From assembly GCF_004138285.1 (NCBI RefSeq), contig NZ_SCFN01000007.1, positions 1 to 64,000 of the forward strand: a stretch of DNA of 64,000 nucleotides, written 5' to 3'. Under the pieces are notes generated by a model. It had not been told where the DNA came from. It searched no databases and worked only from the letters and a program-made list of their open reading frames with translations. This DNA comes from Gottfriedia acidiceleris. GTDB lineage: Bacteria; Bacillota; Bacilli; Bacillales; Bacillaceae_G. This document shows positions 1 through 8,769 of this stretch, piece after piece; the stretch's first letter is position 1; every line of letters begins with the position of its first letter. The position numbers were made by a program, and so were the translations under genes.

Positions 1-414
1 TCCGTCTGCTCCTGTTGTTCCCGCTGGACCTGTTGCTCCCGGGCCTCCCGCCGGTCCAGTAGGTCCAGTAATTCCGGTTCCTGTCGGGCCTGCTGGGCCT
101 CTTCTTCCCCTTTCTCCTTGTTCACCTTCTTTTCCTCTTTTTCCTCTTTCTCCTTGTGGACCTGTTGCTCCTATTGGACATGGAAAACAGCAAGTACATT
201 CACACGGAGTACAATCACATCGATGACATTTATATTTACATTTACATTTACATTTACATTTACATAAATCATTATTGCATTCGTGACATTTACATTTAAA
301 TAGATCATTATTGCATTCGTGACATTTACATTTACATTTACACGGATTACAATAACATCGTTGACATATCGGTTGAGACGGTATAATACTAGGTATCTTT
401 CGTTGTTGTGACAA
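1..414 (-). CDS. Collagen-like exosporium protein, N-terminal part (runs off window)
   Basis: An open frame of 138 codons runs from a TTG start to the window edge; the C-terminus is outside. The start is chosen because AGAGGTG lies six bases upstream and the first residues (MSQQRKI) match those of the next gene (MSQPRKI). Residues 17-75 are cysteine-rich (CKCKC and CHEC units), followed by a CPIGATGPQG junction and Gly-X-Y collagen repeats with a charged [12 protein letters not shown] block. Such proteins form the hair-like nap or outer layer of Bacillus spores. It is a tandem paralogue of the gene at 1067-2473, with a more degenerate Cys region that contains a short KCKCKCKCKC run. Confidence 0.85.
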   Translation of the reverse strand, partial: MSQQRKIPSIIPSQPICQRCYCNPCKCKCKCHECNNDLFKCKCHECNNDLCKCKCKCKCKYKCHRCDCTPCECTCCFPCPIGATGPQGERGKRGKEGEQGERGRRGPAGPTGTGITGPTGPAGGPGATGPAGTTGADG

Positions 415-615
415 ATTCTACACCTCTACTATATAATGTATGTTCACATTATATTAATATAGGACAAAGTGTTTCTTATAACTTAGAAAAATAAGCAATA
501 TAACTATAAAGTTGAATTAATCTACTATTTATACTTAAGTTAAAACTTTAAAAATCTAATAGTATAAGTGATCTTTTTGAGGCAATAAGCAGATACTAAG
601 TTCCAATTGCAAATC

Positions 616-667
616 TTTTGTTCTTATTCAACTGATATGAACGAAACTGTCAACTCACCATGCCCAA
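616..667 (-). repeat. Dispersed repeat, copy 1 (inverted relative to copy at 17264)
   Basis: Read on the minus strand, about 52 bases resemble plus-strand 17264-17318, with a near-identical core TTGACAGTTTCGTTCATATC continuing into AGTTG-ATAAGAAC. It lies in the spacer upstream of the partial collagen-like gene. The origin is unknown; it could be the end of a decayed mobile element. Confidence 0.6.
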
Positions 668-939
668 ATGGTTTTGATTTTATTTTTTTCTGTTTTTAGG
701 CAGACTTATTCTATTACTACCAACTTAGTTTTTAATTTTTACTAAGTATGTGAATTATCATTCTTTTATGAATCTTATCATCCACTTTGTTACAAATCAT
801 TTTACATTCTATAAAACTTCTAATCCCGCCCCAGTAACTTCACCATATTTTTGCGATTACTTCATTTTGAATTTTATAGATTACTCCACTAGGATTGCTA
901 TGAAACATCTATAGATTCCATAGTCTTCTTGATCATAAA

Positions 940-971
940 AATAAACCTGTCATATAAATGACAGGTTTATT
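940..971 (-). terminator. Rho-independent terminator of the BclB-like gene
   Basis: A perfect 14-bp stem (940-953 with 958-971) and a 4-base loop, followed on the minus strand by a T-rich stretch. It lies about 100 bases beyond the stop of the gene at 1067-2473. The rest of 415-1066 carries only the promoter region of the partial gene and no credible ORF. Confidence 0.85.
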
Positions 972-1066
972 CCAAAATTAGAAATATTTTCAGGTGTGTC
1001 GGCTCATTTTCCTGAATCAATCATCTACACGTGTAACAAATAGCGGATTTAAATGCTTGAAGCTTA

Positions 1067-2473
1067 TTATAAAGGAGTATAAGATAGGCTGGCGCTAAAT
1101 GAGAGTTGGGTAATATCAGCTGCTGAGGGATCAGTCGATGCAAGCGTCCTTACACGAATACCAATACGATCACCCGCTGCGACAAGTAATGATCCTCCGA
1201 TATTTATATTGGTTGCTGTACGGAAAGTACCGGCAGTTATAATATTATTAGGAAATCCAAATCTAACCGAGCTAGTCAGCGGAGTTGTCACATAAGATGA
1301 AGAAATATGATCAATCCCATTATTAGGAACTGACGGTGCGCGGAATACTTCAAAATCATATTGAAGACCTAGAGTATTAATTGAAACCACAGAAGCAACC
1401 AATAAATCTGCACTTATTTGTAAATTTTGAACAGTTCCCGCAAATGGAATTGGGAAAGCAAAACCTCCTGCTTCAGGCGGCGAAGTTGATTGTCCAGATC
1501 CATCAATAACTTCAACTGTGTGATTACCAAAACCCATTAAGATTGGAGCAGCTGATACTACTGTAGCACCACTGAGAATGATACCCGTTGAAAATGGAAT
1601 TAATCCTCCAGCTCCTGCTGGACCGGTTGCTCCGGTTACTCCTGCTCCTGTTGCTCCTGTTGCTCCAGCTGATCCTGTTGCTCCGGCTGTTCCTGTTGCC
1701 CCTGTTGCTCCTGCTGGACCTGTTGCTCCCGCTGAGCCTGTTGCTCCCGCTGGGCCTGTTGCTCCCGCTAGGCCTGTTGCTCCCGCTGGACCTGTTGCTC
1801 CTGCTGGACCTGTTGCTCCCGCTGAGCCTGTTGCTCCTGTTGCTCCGGCTGTTCCTGTCGCTCCTGTTGCTCCGGCTGGCCCTGGTGGTCCTCCTGATGG
1901 ACCTGTTGGACCTGTTGTTCCTACACCTGTTGGACCAGTTGGGCCGATTGGGCCTGCTAATCCTTGTGGTCCCATAGCACCTTGTGCTCCTGCTGGACCT
2001 CTTCTTCCTCGTTCTCCTTGTTCACCTTCTTTTCCTCTTTTACCTCTTTCACCTTGTGGGCCCGTTGCTCCTGTCGCCCCTATTGGACATGGACAACAGC
2101 AATGACATTCACATGGATTACAATCACATCGATGACATTTACAATTACATGGGTCACAATTGCATCGATGACATTTACACTTACATGGGTCACAATTGCA
2201 TCGATGACATTTACAATTACATGGATCACAATTGCATCGATGACATTTACACTTACATGGATCACAATTACAGCGATGACATTTACACTTACACGGATCA
2301 CAATTACAGCGATGACATTTACACTTACACGGATCACAATTACAGTGATGACATTTACATTTACAAGGATCGCAATTACAGCGATGACATTTACATTTAC
2401 AAGGATCACTATTACATTTTTGACATTTCGGCTGCGATGATTTTAGACTACGAATCTTTCGTGGTTGTGACAA
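1067..2473 (-). CDS. BclB-like collagen exosporium glycoprotein with Cys-rich N-terminal repeats
   Basis: 468 residues. Residues 18-125 are nine copies of a 12-residue unit (consensus [12 protein letters not shown]), giving about 48 cysteines before residue 135. Residues ~135-290 are Gly-X-Y collagen repeats dominated by [10 protein letters not shown]. The last ~180 residues (from [13 protein letters not shown]) resemble the C-terminal domain of BclB-type exosporium glycoproteins, which trimerises as a tip domain in related proteins. The start is TTG with GGAGAGGTG eight bases upstream. I infer that the Cys block anchors the protein in the coat or exosporium by disulfides or metal, replacing the usual short BclA leader. 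It is transcribed in the same direction as its partial paralogue at 1-414. High confidence in class, low in the role of the Cys domain. Confidence 0.88.
   Translation of the reverse strand: MSQPRKIRSLKSSQPKCQKCNSDPCKCKCHRCNCDPCKCKCHHCNCDPCKCKCHRCNCDPCKCKCHRCNCDPCKCKCHRCNCDPCNCKCHRCNCDPCKCKCHRCNCDPCNCKCHRCDCNPCECHCCCPCPIGATGATGPQGERGKRGKEGEQGERGRRGPAGAQGAMGPQGLAGPIGPTGPTGVGTTGPTGPSGGPPGPAGATGATGTAGATGATGSAGATGPAGATGPAGATGLAGATGPAGATGSAGATGPAGATGATGTAGATGSAGATGATGAGVTGATGPAGAGGLIPFSTGIILSGATVVSAAPILMGFGNHTVEVIDGSGQSTSPPEAGGFAFPIPFAGTVQNLQISADLLVASVVSINTLGLQYDFEVFRAPSVPNNGIDHISSSYVTTPLTSSVRFGFPNNIITAGTFRTATNINIGGSLLVAAGDRIGIRVRTLASTDPSAADITQLSFSASLSYTPL
2099..2422 (-). repeat. Nine tandem 36-bp repeats encoding a Cys-rich 12-mer
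   Basis: The 36-bp unit is visible on the plus strand as recurring blocks of cacaattgcatcgatgac followed by atttacacttacatggat variants. It encodes [12 protein letters not shown]. Units differ by a few substitutions (K/N, C/S, H/R), so the array is old enough to have diverged yet still in frame, suggesting selection on the protein. The array could change length by slippage or recombination. Confidence 0.9.
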
Positions 2474-3171
2474 ATTTTACACCTCTCCAAAAAAAATGTT
2501 TGCTCACATTATTTTATTAAAATAGGACAAAGTGGTTCTTTTAGATTAGAAAAATCAGCAATAGAACTATACTTAATTTAAATAATTTAATTAACATAAT
2601 GATTGTTAGGCATATCTTGGTACTTCTGTTCCTACAAGACCACCTAATATCAAAAAATATTACATACAACCAACAGGAAGAAGGACTCGTACGATATATT
2701 AATAAAAGTAAGTAAGAGAGTTTTTCGTAGTTAATTGAGAGCAGAGAATACATGCAAGAAAATCCTTATCTATTCAATCGGTTACTTCGCCACAAATATG
2801 AAATTGAACTAGAAATTGAGTTAATTAGAGAATGTACTAAAAAAGAAGGATGGAACGAAGAATTAACATTTTTATGAGTTTAAAATGGAGTATCTTGATA
2901 GATTAATGACAAAAATCAACCCCATTTATATATAGGAGACAGCGAAGACTGAATAAGTAGTGAACATGCTTATCCAAGCACTTAAAGAGTTTATAGACAA
3001 TATGACGAAATCGTTTGAACGCTTGATAAGCAGATTGAATCTTCGAGGCGACCGATTTGACTTTCACTAAGAAGATTTTTCCTTAAACATTGAACTCTCA
3101 AGGCTTTAGAGAAACTAGGATGAACGAGCCAAACTCCAAAAAGGATTAAAAGCTGAAATTGTTGGCGTTCG
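2474..3171. other. Gene-poor spacer with decayed sequence
   Basis: 2474-2560 is the promoter region of the BclB-like gene; it resembles the region upstream of the paralogue (shared taggacaaagtg block near 461 and 2521). From about 2940 to 3171 the minus strand carries broken coding-like stretches (for example codons for QAFKRFRHIVYKLFKCLDKH) that look like a degraded transposase or phage gene, but I cannot name the family. No intact gene is seen. Confidence 0.4.
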
Positions 3172-3396
3172 TTTAAACAGCGCATTCAAAAAGCGAATTT
3201 GCCTGATATTCCTTTTCATAATTTGTGCCACACTCATGCAATAATTTTAATGAGAATGGGCGAGAATCCGAAAATTGTTAGCAAGAGATTGAGCCATTCA
3301 AGATTTGAAACAACACTTGGTATTTACTCACATTTAAATGAGGAAATGCAGAAGTATACAGCTGATCAATTTGATGAGAGATTTGGATTAAATTAG
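3172..3396 (+). pseudogene. Tyrosine-recombinase (integrase) C-terminal remnant
   Basis: The last ~70 codons closely match the C-terminus of the integrase at 24329-25444 (RMGENPKIVS...H..ETTLGIYSHLNEEMQ). Homology begins abruptly at about 3172 with a small deletion and frame change, so the rest of the gene is lost. The catalytic HxxR arginine is replaced by Cys (HNLCHTHA against HNLRHTHA), so it would be inactive even if expressed. It lies just left of a tRNA-Val 3'-end copy, as the intact homologue does near 25.6 kb. Confidence 0.85.
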
Positions 3397-3473
3397 TCGT
3401 GTAGTTTCTGTGCAGTCTATATGAAATGAATAAAATTCATAAAAAAAATGGCACTATCTTAAAATAAAAAAAA

Positions 3474-3504
3474 GCCCAAACCCTTGATACATTTAGGTTT
3501 GAGC
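3474..3504 (-). terminator. Stem-loop next to tRNA-Val remnant 1
   Basis: The arms gcccaaacc and ggtttgagc pair with one mismatch; on the minus strand an eight-T run follows. It lies just beyond the 3' end of the tRNA remnant, and an equivalent stem-loop is found at 25529-25559 beside remnant 3. Confidence 0.6.
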
Positions 3505-3514
3505 CTGCTAATTA

Positions 3515-3559
3515 GTATGATCCCAACTGGACTTGAACCAGCGACCCCCACCCTGTCAA
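3515..3559 (-). repeat. tRNA-Val 3'-half copy 1 (probable att scar)
   Basis: 45 bases matching the 3' half of the intact tRNA-Val gene (34741-34785 region) with a single mismatch, ending at the anticodon loop. It has no 5' half, so it is not a functional tRNA. Same orientation as the intact gene. Direct repeats of a tRNA 3' end are the usual footprint of tyrosine-integrase insertion. Confidence 0.85.
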
Positions 3560-3713
3560 TTACAGAGTATCATTATAATTCAGTATTTCTAAATATTTTA
3601 GGTCAATAGAGTCCAGTAAATCAAGCGGTCGATGAAATTTTATTCATTGTTATTCCACTATTTCTATTGTTTCTAGTTAGTCTGTGCAATTTGTGTGCAA
3701 TTGAAAGTAGAAG
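3560..3713. repeat. Element-end repeat A, copy 1
   Basis: About 150 bases directly to the right of tRNA remnant 1 resemble 9626-9780 (shared attataattcagtattt, ccagtaaatcaagcg and gaaattttattcattgtt stretches). Both copies end in two TGTGCAAT motifs about ten bases apart, similar to the TGTGCA motifs just after the integrase at 25455-25480. I infer the left end of an integrated element with integrase arm-binding sites. Confidence 0.6.
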
Positions 3714-3786
3714 TTTATTTTGAGGTGAGTGTAACGAACAGGATTACAGCCGATTGCATGACGAGATATGAAATAAAATCCCCCAA

Positions 3787-3837
3787 TAGTAGACTGCCTA
3801 TCCATTTTATCAGATAGGCTTTTTCATATGTCTACTA
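3787..3837 (+). terminator. Terminator-like hairpin nested in an outer inverted repeat
   Basis: The inner stem GCCTATC/GATAGGC (3797-3819) is followed by TTTTT on the plus strand. It is bracketed by TAGTAGAC (3787-3794) and GTCTACTA (3830-3837), which pair with each other. There is no intact plus-strand gene before it, so its present function is unclear. Confidence 0.5.
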
Positions 3838-3889
3838 TAAGGGGATAATAATATTCTCCAAATTACTTTTCCTGCTTTATATACGCATA

Positions 3890-5790
3890 CTATTTTAATC
3901 CTAACTTCGTCAAAATACTTTCCAGTGTCGCCCCTTTATATGATGTCTTTGCTTTTGGTGCATTTGGAACTGAACTGTTTCGCAATCCAAAGTTTTTCAC
4001 AACATAATTCATATCTTTTGCATCAACTACCTTATCGAAGTTAAAATCTGCTGATGCTTTATTTGTACCCCAGAACGTCTGAACTTTAAGCGCGTCTAAC
4101 ACATCGATTACATTATCTTTATTCGCGTCTCCAGCAGTCAATATTGGTGTTAAATAACGGACCGTTCTACCTACAGTTTCACCTGAACTTGATCAGAGAT
4201 AACTAGTTGAACATTTTTCGTAAAATGGCCAGGTGCATCAAATGTTAATGTATAAGGTTTACTGTCAGCTTTAAAACCATCCACTCCAATTCCACCATTT
4301 GGCGATGTTAAAGGAACATTAATTGATTTTCCTTCATACGAAGTTAATGTAATTTTGGCACCAATAGTTGTTTGATCAATTTTATAATTCGTTTGGTTTG
4401 TAGCAGGATTGAGCGTACCTTCTAATCGGATAGAGCCATTAAGTGAAGATGTCTTCATCTTAAGAGTTGGTACTTCAAAATAATTGTAAACATTTTTTGT
4501 TTCGACATTAGACTGGTCAATTGTTGTTGCATTGATATTTCCACCCAAAGGGTATCTTATTTGATAACCATCAAGTGTTTTAATATCAAAATTGAATAAT
4601 TGTAAGTCTTCAGGTAATTCTTTATCACCTAAATAAGTAAATGTCATCGTGTAATTGGTTGAGGTTGTAGTTCGGGGTGAAGTTTCTAATTTTACCTTTG
4701 CATCACCATATTGTTTTACAGCATCATTTACTGTGACATTTTCAATCGCAGCTGAACTATTCCCCATGTTTATTACAAATTTAGATGTTTTTAGTTTCTT
4801 AATATTATTAGAACGGACAGTGTAATTAACCGCCTCTCCGTTTGTTACTTGTTTTTTATTTACCTTCAAGTAATAGTATGGTGTTGTGTTTTTTGTAAAT
4901 GCTACAGAGTCAATTTGACTAGCGTTTCTAGCTGCATCAAATGCATAGTAACTTACCGTTAAGAATGGAATACTATTTTTCACTAAAATTTGATCAGTAT
5001 AATCACCATTTTCATCAGTTTGCATGGCAGGTGATGGAAATGACGAGTTATAGAAGGTTACAATACCATTTTGTGATTGATCCACATTTATACCATACCG
5101 CTTGGCTTCTTCAATTTCAGGATCATTTACATTAATATTAAAATCATAAATCATTTCACCCTTTGAATCTAGTTGACTATCTGTATATTCAATTACTTTT
5201 TGGTCTACTGAATCAAAACTAGTTGTAACATTTGGTGCACCAGATTCGAATAATATATCTTGTGCCGCTGAAAATGTTTTACCTTTATCATTCGTACCAA
5301 TTAATCGCAATTTATAATGACCTTTTGGTACTAGTGCTGCTTCTTTACTAACTGGATTATTTTGGTCCCCAGTAAATGGAAAGTAAACACCACTAAATGC
5401 CTTTAAAATCAAATATTGTTGATTTTCATTCATTAATGTCGGGTCCAATGTACCTAATAAACCAATGTCCTCACCTGTAGTTGGATCTTGTAGCACTAAA
5501 TCAATAGATCTCATATGTGATTTTAATGTAAAATTCGCATTAATAGTTGGTAAAGCTGTGTCGGGCCAAACAACTTTATCAGACATTAAAGGATTAAATA
5601 AATTAAATGCAGCAATTCCTTCTTCAACAACTCGCCCACCGAACGGAATTTGGTAAGTTTCAGTTGGGTCTGCCGTATTCGTAAATGTAACATATCCCTC
5701 ATATGTTCCCTTCTCTGCTGTTTTCGGTATGATTAAATTTGTTGACAATTTCCCAGCTATTGCAAGTGGCCGTGAGAATTTCCTGAATTT
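3890..5790 (-). pseudogene. Subtilase (S8) C-terminal remnant with dockerin-like domain, frameshifted
   Basis: The upstream frame ends at 4171, but a second frame continues through ETVGRTVRYLTPILTAGDAN into a dockerin-like pair of Ca-binding loops (GDANKDNVIDVLDA, DFNFDKVVDAKD) ending at 3890. The two frames join as one protein with a frameshift near 4180. The remaining ~525 residues resemble the Fn3-like and later C-terminal domains of Vpr/lactocepin-type secreted serine proteases (PKTAEKGTYEGYV near the start). The catalytic Asp-His-Ser domain is missing: an in-frame stop lies just before 5790. The gene is therefore both 5'-truncated and frameshifted. The parent would have been a secreted protease. 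Confidence 0.8.
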
Positions 5791-5877
5791 TTATATCCTG
5801 TTTATGCTAAAAACCTTAAAATCTAAATCATCTTTTTATTAGAGATTGTTCTAGTTTTTTTCAAAAAATTTTAAAGC

Positions 5878-6588
5878 TCATTCTTGGTCCATTGGAGAAG
5901 TAATGTGATCTTTATACGTATCAATGTAGATATTTCCATTTGCTGCTAGCACAGCATAAGCAACATCCTTTGTATGGAGGTTACGTTTTTTTAGTTCGCG
6001 TTGTAACTCAAACTCCGTCTGATTGTTTTGTCTTAGGTTTTCTGTCATAATTTCTCCATCCATAATCAGCTCGATAGGGAGATTACTTTCTGATGTAGTC
6101 GGTATATTTAAATCTTGTTTTGTTACATTACGATATTGGGGTTTTTGTAAAACAGATACTCTACCATTTGTTTCAACAACAACATAAAGAACTTCTTCTA
6201 TGTTAAAAATACTTTTTTCTCTTAATTGTTGATTTAAATAGTCCAGAGAATAACGCATTTTTCTCATATTGGCTTCCAAAATCTTTCCATTTTCAACAAT
6301 TACTGTTGGATTTCCAGCAAATAAATTTCTTCCAATTCGACTTTTCATGGAAATATAGCTAACAATTATAATGATTGATACTAAAATTATAAAAGCGATG
6401 ACTGAATGATGGATTTTTATATTTAAATTAAATGCTAAATTGGCAATAATACCTCCAATAGAAATAGCACCTATAAAATCAAAGGTATTCATTTCAGCAA
6501 TAATTTGTTTTCCTAAAAGTTTGGCACCAATAAACAAGATCAAAAATGCTAGCATTGTCCTCATAATAATCTCATAATGTTGCGGCAT
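5878..6588 (-). CDS. DUF421/YetF-family membrane protein
   Basis: 236 residues. Three N-terminal hydrophobic segments (about residues 6-26, 36-56 and 61-82) precede a soluble DUF421 domain with the family-typical segments GNPTVIVENGKI, MRYSLDYLNQQLREK and VLQKPQYRNVT. Relatives such as B. subtilis YetF are present in the spore membrane and some have been linked to spore permeability and heat resistance. The start is ATG; the gene stands alone between a subtilase remnant and a cupin gene. I infer a spore inner-membrane role from the family and from the spore-flavoured neighbourhood. Confidence 0.85.
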   Translation of the reverse strand: MPQHYEIIMRTMLAFLILFIGAKLLGKQIIAEMNTFDFIGAISIGGIIANLAFNLNIKIHHSVIAFIILVSIIIIVSYISMKSRIGRNLFAGNPTVIVENGKILEANMRKMRYSLDYLNQQLREKSIFNIEEVLYVVVETNGRVSVLQKPQYRNVTKQDLNIPTTSESNLPIELIMDGEIMTENLRQNNQTEFELQRELKKRNLHTKDVAYAVLAANGNIYIDTYKDHITSPMDQE

Positions 6589-6744
6589 TAGCAGTTATCC
6601 CCTTTAAATCAATTAATTAAATTGTAGTATTCTATACAGGGATAATATTTATCCTTGAAAGGAATGTATTATAAACAATAGTCTAAAAATCATTTATGTA
6701 ATTGAATGAACTCTTGTAAAGTGACTATATTCTACCTGTAGATT

Positions 6745-6766
6745 TTACATTTTATATAATGTAAAT
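6745..6766. repeat. Perfect AT-rich hairpin downstream of cupin gene
   Basis: TTTACATT and AATGTAAA flank a six-base loop. Together with a weaker AAGGG-TT/AACCCCTT stem at about 6771-6810 it probably ends transcription of the cupin gene. The intergenic stretch 6589-6849 shows nothing else. Confidence 0.4.
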
Positions 6767-6849
6767 ATAAAAGGGGTTCAGCCACTCTGACAAAACCCTT
6801 AAAATTATGAAATAATTCTTTCTTTTAACTATATGCATTTACTCTAATT

Positions 6850-7680
6850 CTACATTTTTTTACTTTGCTGGAGAAGTTTGGATTCTCCTGTACGTTCCCA
6901 TTCTTCTACTGTTTCAAATGCTTTTTCGGGAGAATATCCTTTCCCTACAAGTACTCCCATTAGAATAAATTCCTGCAGAATGTGTGTAGCATTTATTCCT
7001 CTTTTAACATCCTCTAACCCTTTATTTACTAAAAATTCCGTGTACTTTATCCATTCGTCTGGAGTCCTGCCAGAAATAACTGTCTTTCCATTGCCATGAC
7101 CGTAACTATCTCTTTCAGTTGCTGCATCTGCTTTTGTTACATGAACTGTACCAAATGGATGGTTTGGAGGAGCATATATTGAGTAAAGTTTTAGTGGAAT
7201 ATTACCTGTATTGACTACATTGTGCCATGTTCCAGCGGGTATCATTATTGCAGAATCATCATAGATATTTCTTTTAAAATTTAATTTATCTTTACTATTG
7301 CCCATTTGAACAATCCCCTGACCTTGTTCAACACGCAAGAATTGGTCAACGTTAGGATGTATTTCCAAACCGATATCTTCACCAACATTGAGACTCATTA
7401 ATGTAACTTGCAAATGAGTTCCTGTCCATAAAGCGGTACGGTACGTATTGTTTTGCTTAGAAGCTTCATTGATATTAACAACAAACGGTTCTGATCCATA
7501 ATCTTTTAACAAAATCCTGACATCACTATTAGAAGTGCGAGCAAAACCAAGTTTGTTAGCATATTCAACTCCAACTGGATAAGTCCAGTAAAAAGACTGT
7601 CTATCATAATTATTTATTGGTACATTATGATAATAAGGATAATGATATTGATACGGATACATATTTGGAACATAGTACAT
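6850..7680 (-). CDS. Cupin-domain protein with Tyr-rich N-terminus
   Basis: 276 residues. The first ~25 residues are Tyr/Pro/Asn-rich (MYYVPNMYPYQYHYPYYHN), a composition typical of spore coat-associated proteins. Residues ~85-185 form a conserved cupin barrel with LEIHPNVDQFLRVEQGQG (motif 1, metal-binding His/Gln/Glu region) and IPAGTWHNVVNTG (motif 2, His). The C-terminal ~70 residues are helical. The substrate is unknown; cupins include oxygenases, isomerases and oxalate decarboxylases. No operon partner. A spore coat location is inferred from the N-terminus only. Confidence 0.8.
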   Translation of the reverse strand: MYYVPNMYPYQYHYPYYHNVPINNYDRQSFYWTYPVGVEYANKLGFARTSNSDVRILLKDYGSEPFVVNINEASKQNNTYRTALWTGTHLQVTLMSLNVGEDIGLEIHPNVDQFLRVEQGQGIVQMGNSKDKLNFKRNIYDDSAIMIPAGTWHNVVNTGNIPLKLYSIYAPPNHPFGTVHVTKADAATERDSYGHGNGKTVISGRTPDEWIKYTEFLVNKGLEDVKRGINATHILQEFILMGVLVGKGYSPEKAFETVEEWERTGESKLLQQSKKM

Positions 7681-7810
7681 TTTTTCTCCATCCTTCCTCA
7701 GCTTATTAAATTATCCTATGCTCTATGTTAAGGAAATGTACTCGTAACAACTTCTAATCTCCATTCATAACAATCTTTAATTGAATATGACATGTATAAT
7801 CAAAAAAAAT

Positions 7811-7836
7811 AGTGCAACTCATTTAAGAATTGCACT
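7811..7836 (-). terminator. Terminator of the heme-like membrane protein gene
   Basis: The arms AGTGCAA and TTGCACT form a 7-bp stem; on the minus strand it is followed by an eight-T run. It lies about 55 bases past the stop at 7892. Confidence 0.85.
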
Positions 7837-7891
7837 ACTTTGTATAGAAATTAATATACTACCTGTGATTGATTACTCACACATCATATGA

Positions 7892-8479
7892 CTATGCAAA
7901 CGTAGCGTGTAGCATAAATAAAATTAGAAAACACATAGCCATTTTTAAATGCCATTTATTATCTTTCTTTTTATATCGTTTTAATCCCATAAACATTACT
8001 ATAAATAAAATAATTATAGAGATTAAACCAGAAAAATATGTAAAATTTAATTCAAATCCTTTTAATATTGCCAAATATCCATGTAGTATAACAATACCTG
8101 TTGATATTAATGCGATTGGTACATGCCATGATCTTACGATTTTTCCAATAAATTGTAATATAGTTTTTAATTTAATTTGTCCGAATGCAATGTCCTTAAT
8201 ATATTTTAGTTTTATTAAATAAAACACAGGAAAAATAGATAATACAATAAAGAACCCGATTCGTGCAATTGATCCAACTTCCTTAAATAAATCCTTATAG
8301 GCATGCATATTTGTAGTTTGCCATTGAAGATAATGCATTGTAATATATAGAATACCTAATAAAAATAATGCACCACCAATCAAAAGTGTTAACATTATTC
8401 TTTTTCTTTCATTTGGATTTGGAATATAGGTCTTTAAAAAAGTTTGTTTTTCCTTCATTCCCAAATTATTTTTTTCCAA
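7892..8479 (-). CDS. Multi-pass membrane protein, cytochrome b-like His pattern
   Basis: 195 residues with about five membrane segments. The start is TTG with AAGGAGA eight bases upstream. Paired histidines lie in the membrane: RSWHVPIALISTG then VILHGYLAI, and KWHLKMAMC then MLHATFA near the C-terminus. This spacing resembles b-type heme ligands of ferric-reductase-like or cytochrome b561-type proteins, but I cannot assign a named family with certainty. It is monocistronic with its own terminator. Confidence 0.6.
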   Translation of the reverse strand: MEKNNLGMKEKQTFLKTYIPNPNERKRIMLTLLIGGALFLLGILYITMHYLQWQTTNMHAYKDLFKEVGSIARIGFFIVLSIFPVFYLIKLKYIKDIAFGQIKLKTILQFIGKIVRSWHVPIALISTGIVILHGYLAILKGFELNFTYFSGLISIIILFIVMFMGLKRYKKKDNKWHLKMAMCFLILFMLHATFA

Positions 8480-8730
8480 TCTAAAATCTCCTTTTACATT
8501 ATTACTTAGAATATAAATTCAAATTTTAAATTAATTTTGAGGTTAATGTGAACTCTAATTTTAATTCTCCTTAATCGCTTTCTAAAATATATAGCAGTTT
8601 TATGAAAATACGATGAAAATTTCATCAAAAATAAAAGGTCTAATAAGTTTTCCCAAATATATTTAAATAAAGTACTACCTGATACTCTCAATTGTATATT
8701 CAAACTTATATGAAGCCAGAAAAATAAAAA

Positions 8731-8746
8731 GAGCCTATAAAGGCTC
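8731..8746 (-). terminator. Ferritin gene terminator
   Basis: A 6-bp GAGCCT/AGGCTC stem with a 4-base loop and a T-rich tail on the minus strand, just past the ferritin stop codon. Between 8480 and 8730 I see no gene. Confidence 0.8.
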
Positions 8747-8769
8747 CAAAATATTTAGTCATATTATAT

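Noticed and set aside
441-475. SigK-type promoter (CATACATTA) before the partial collagen gene
   Set aside because: It would place the transcription start inside the RBS and is not conserved before the paralogue.
1578-2105. Plus-strand open frames over the collagen gene (Pro/Ala/Val-rich)
   Set aside because: They are the reverse frames of Gly-X-Y repeats; no RBS and no plausible start.
2541-2753. Minus-strand short ORF upstream of the BclB-like gene
   Set aside because: No RBS, composition like random AT-rich sequence.
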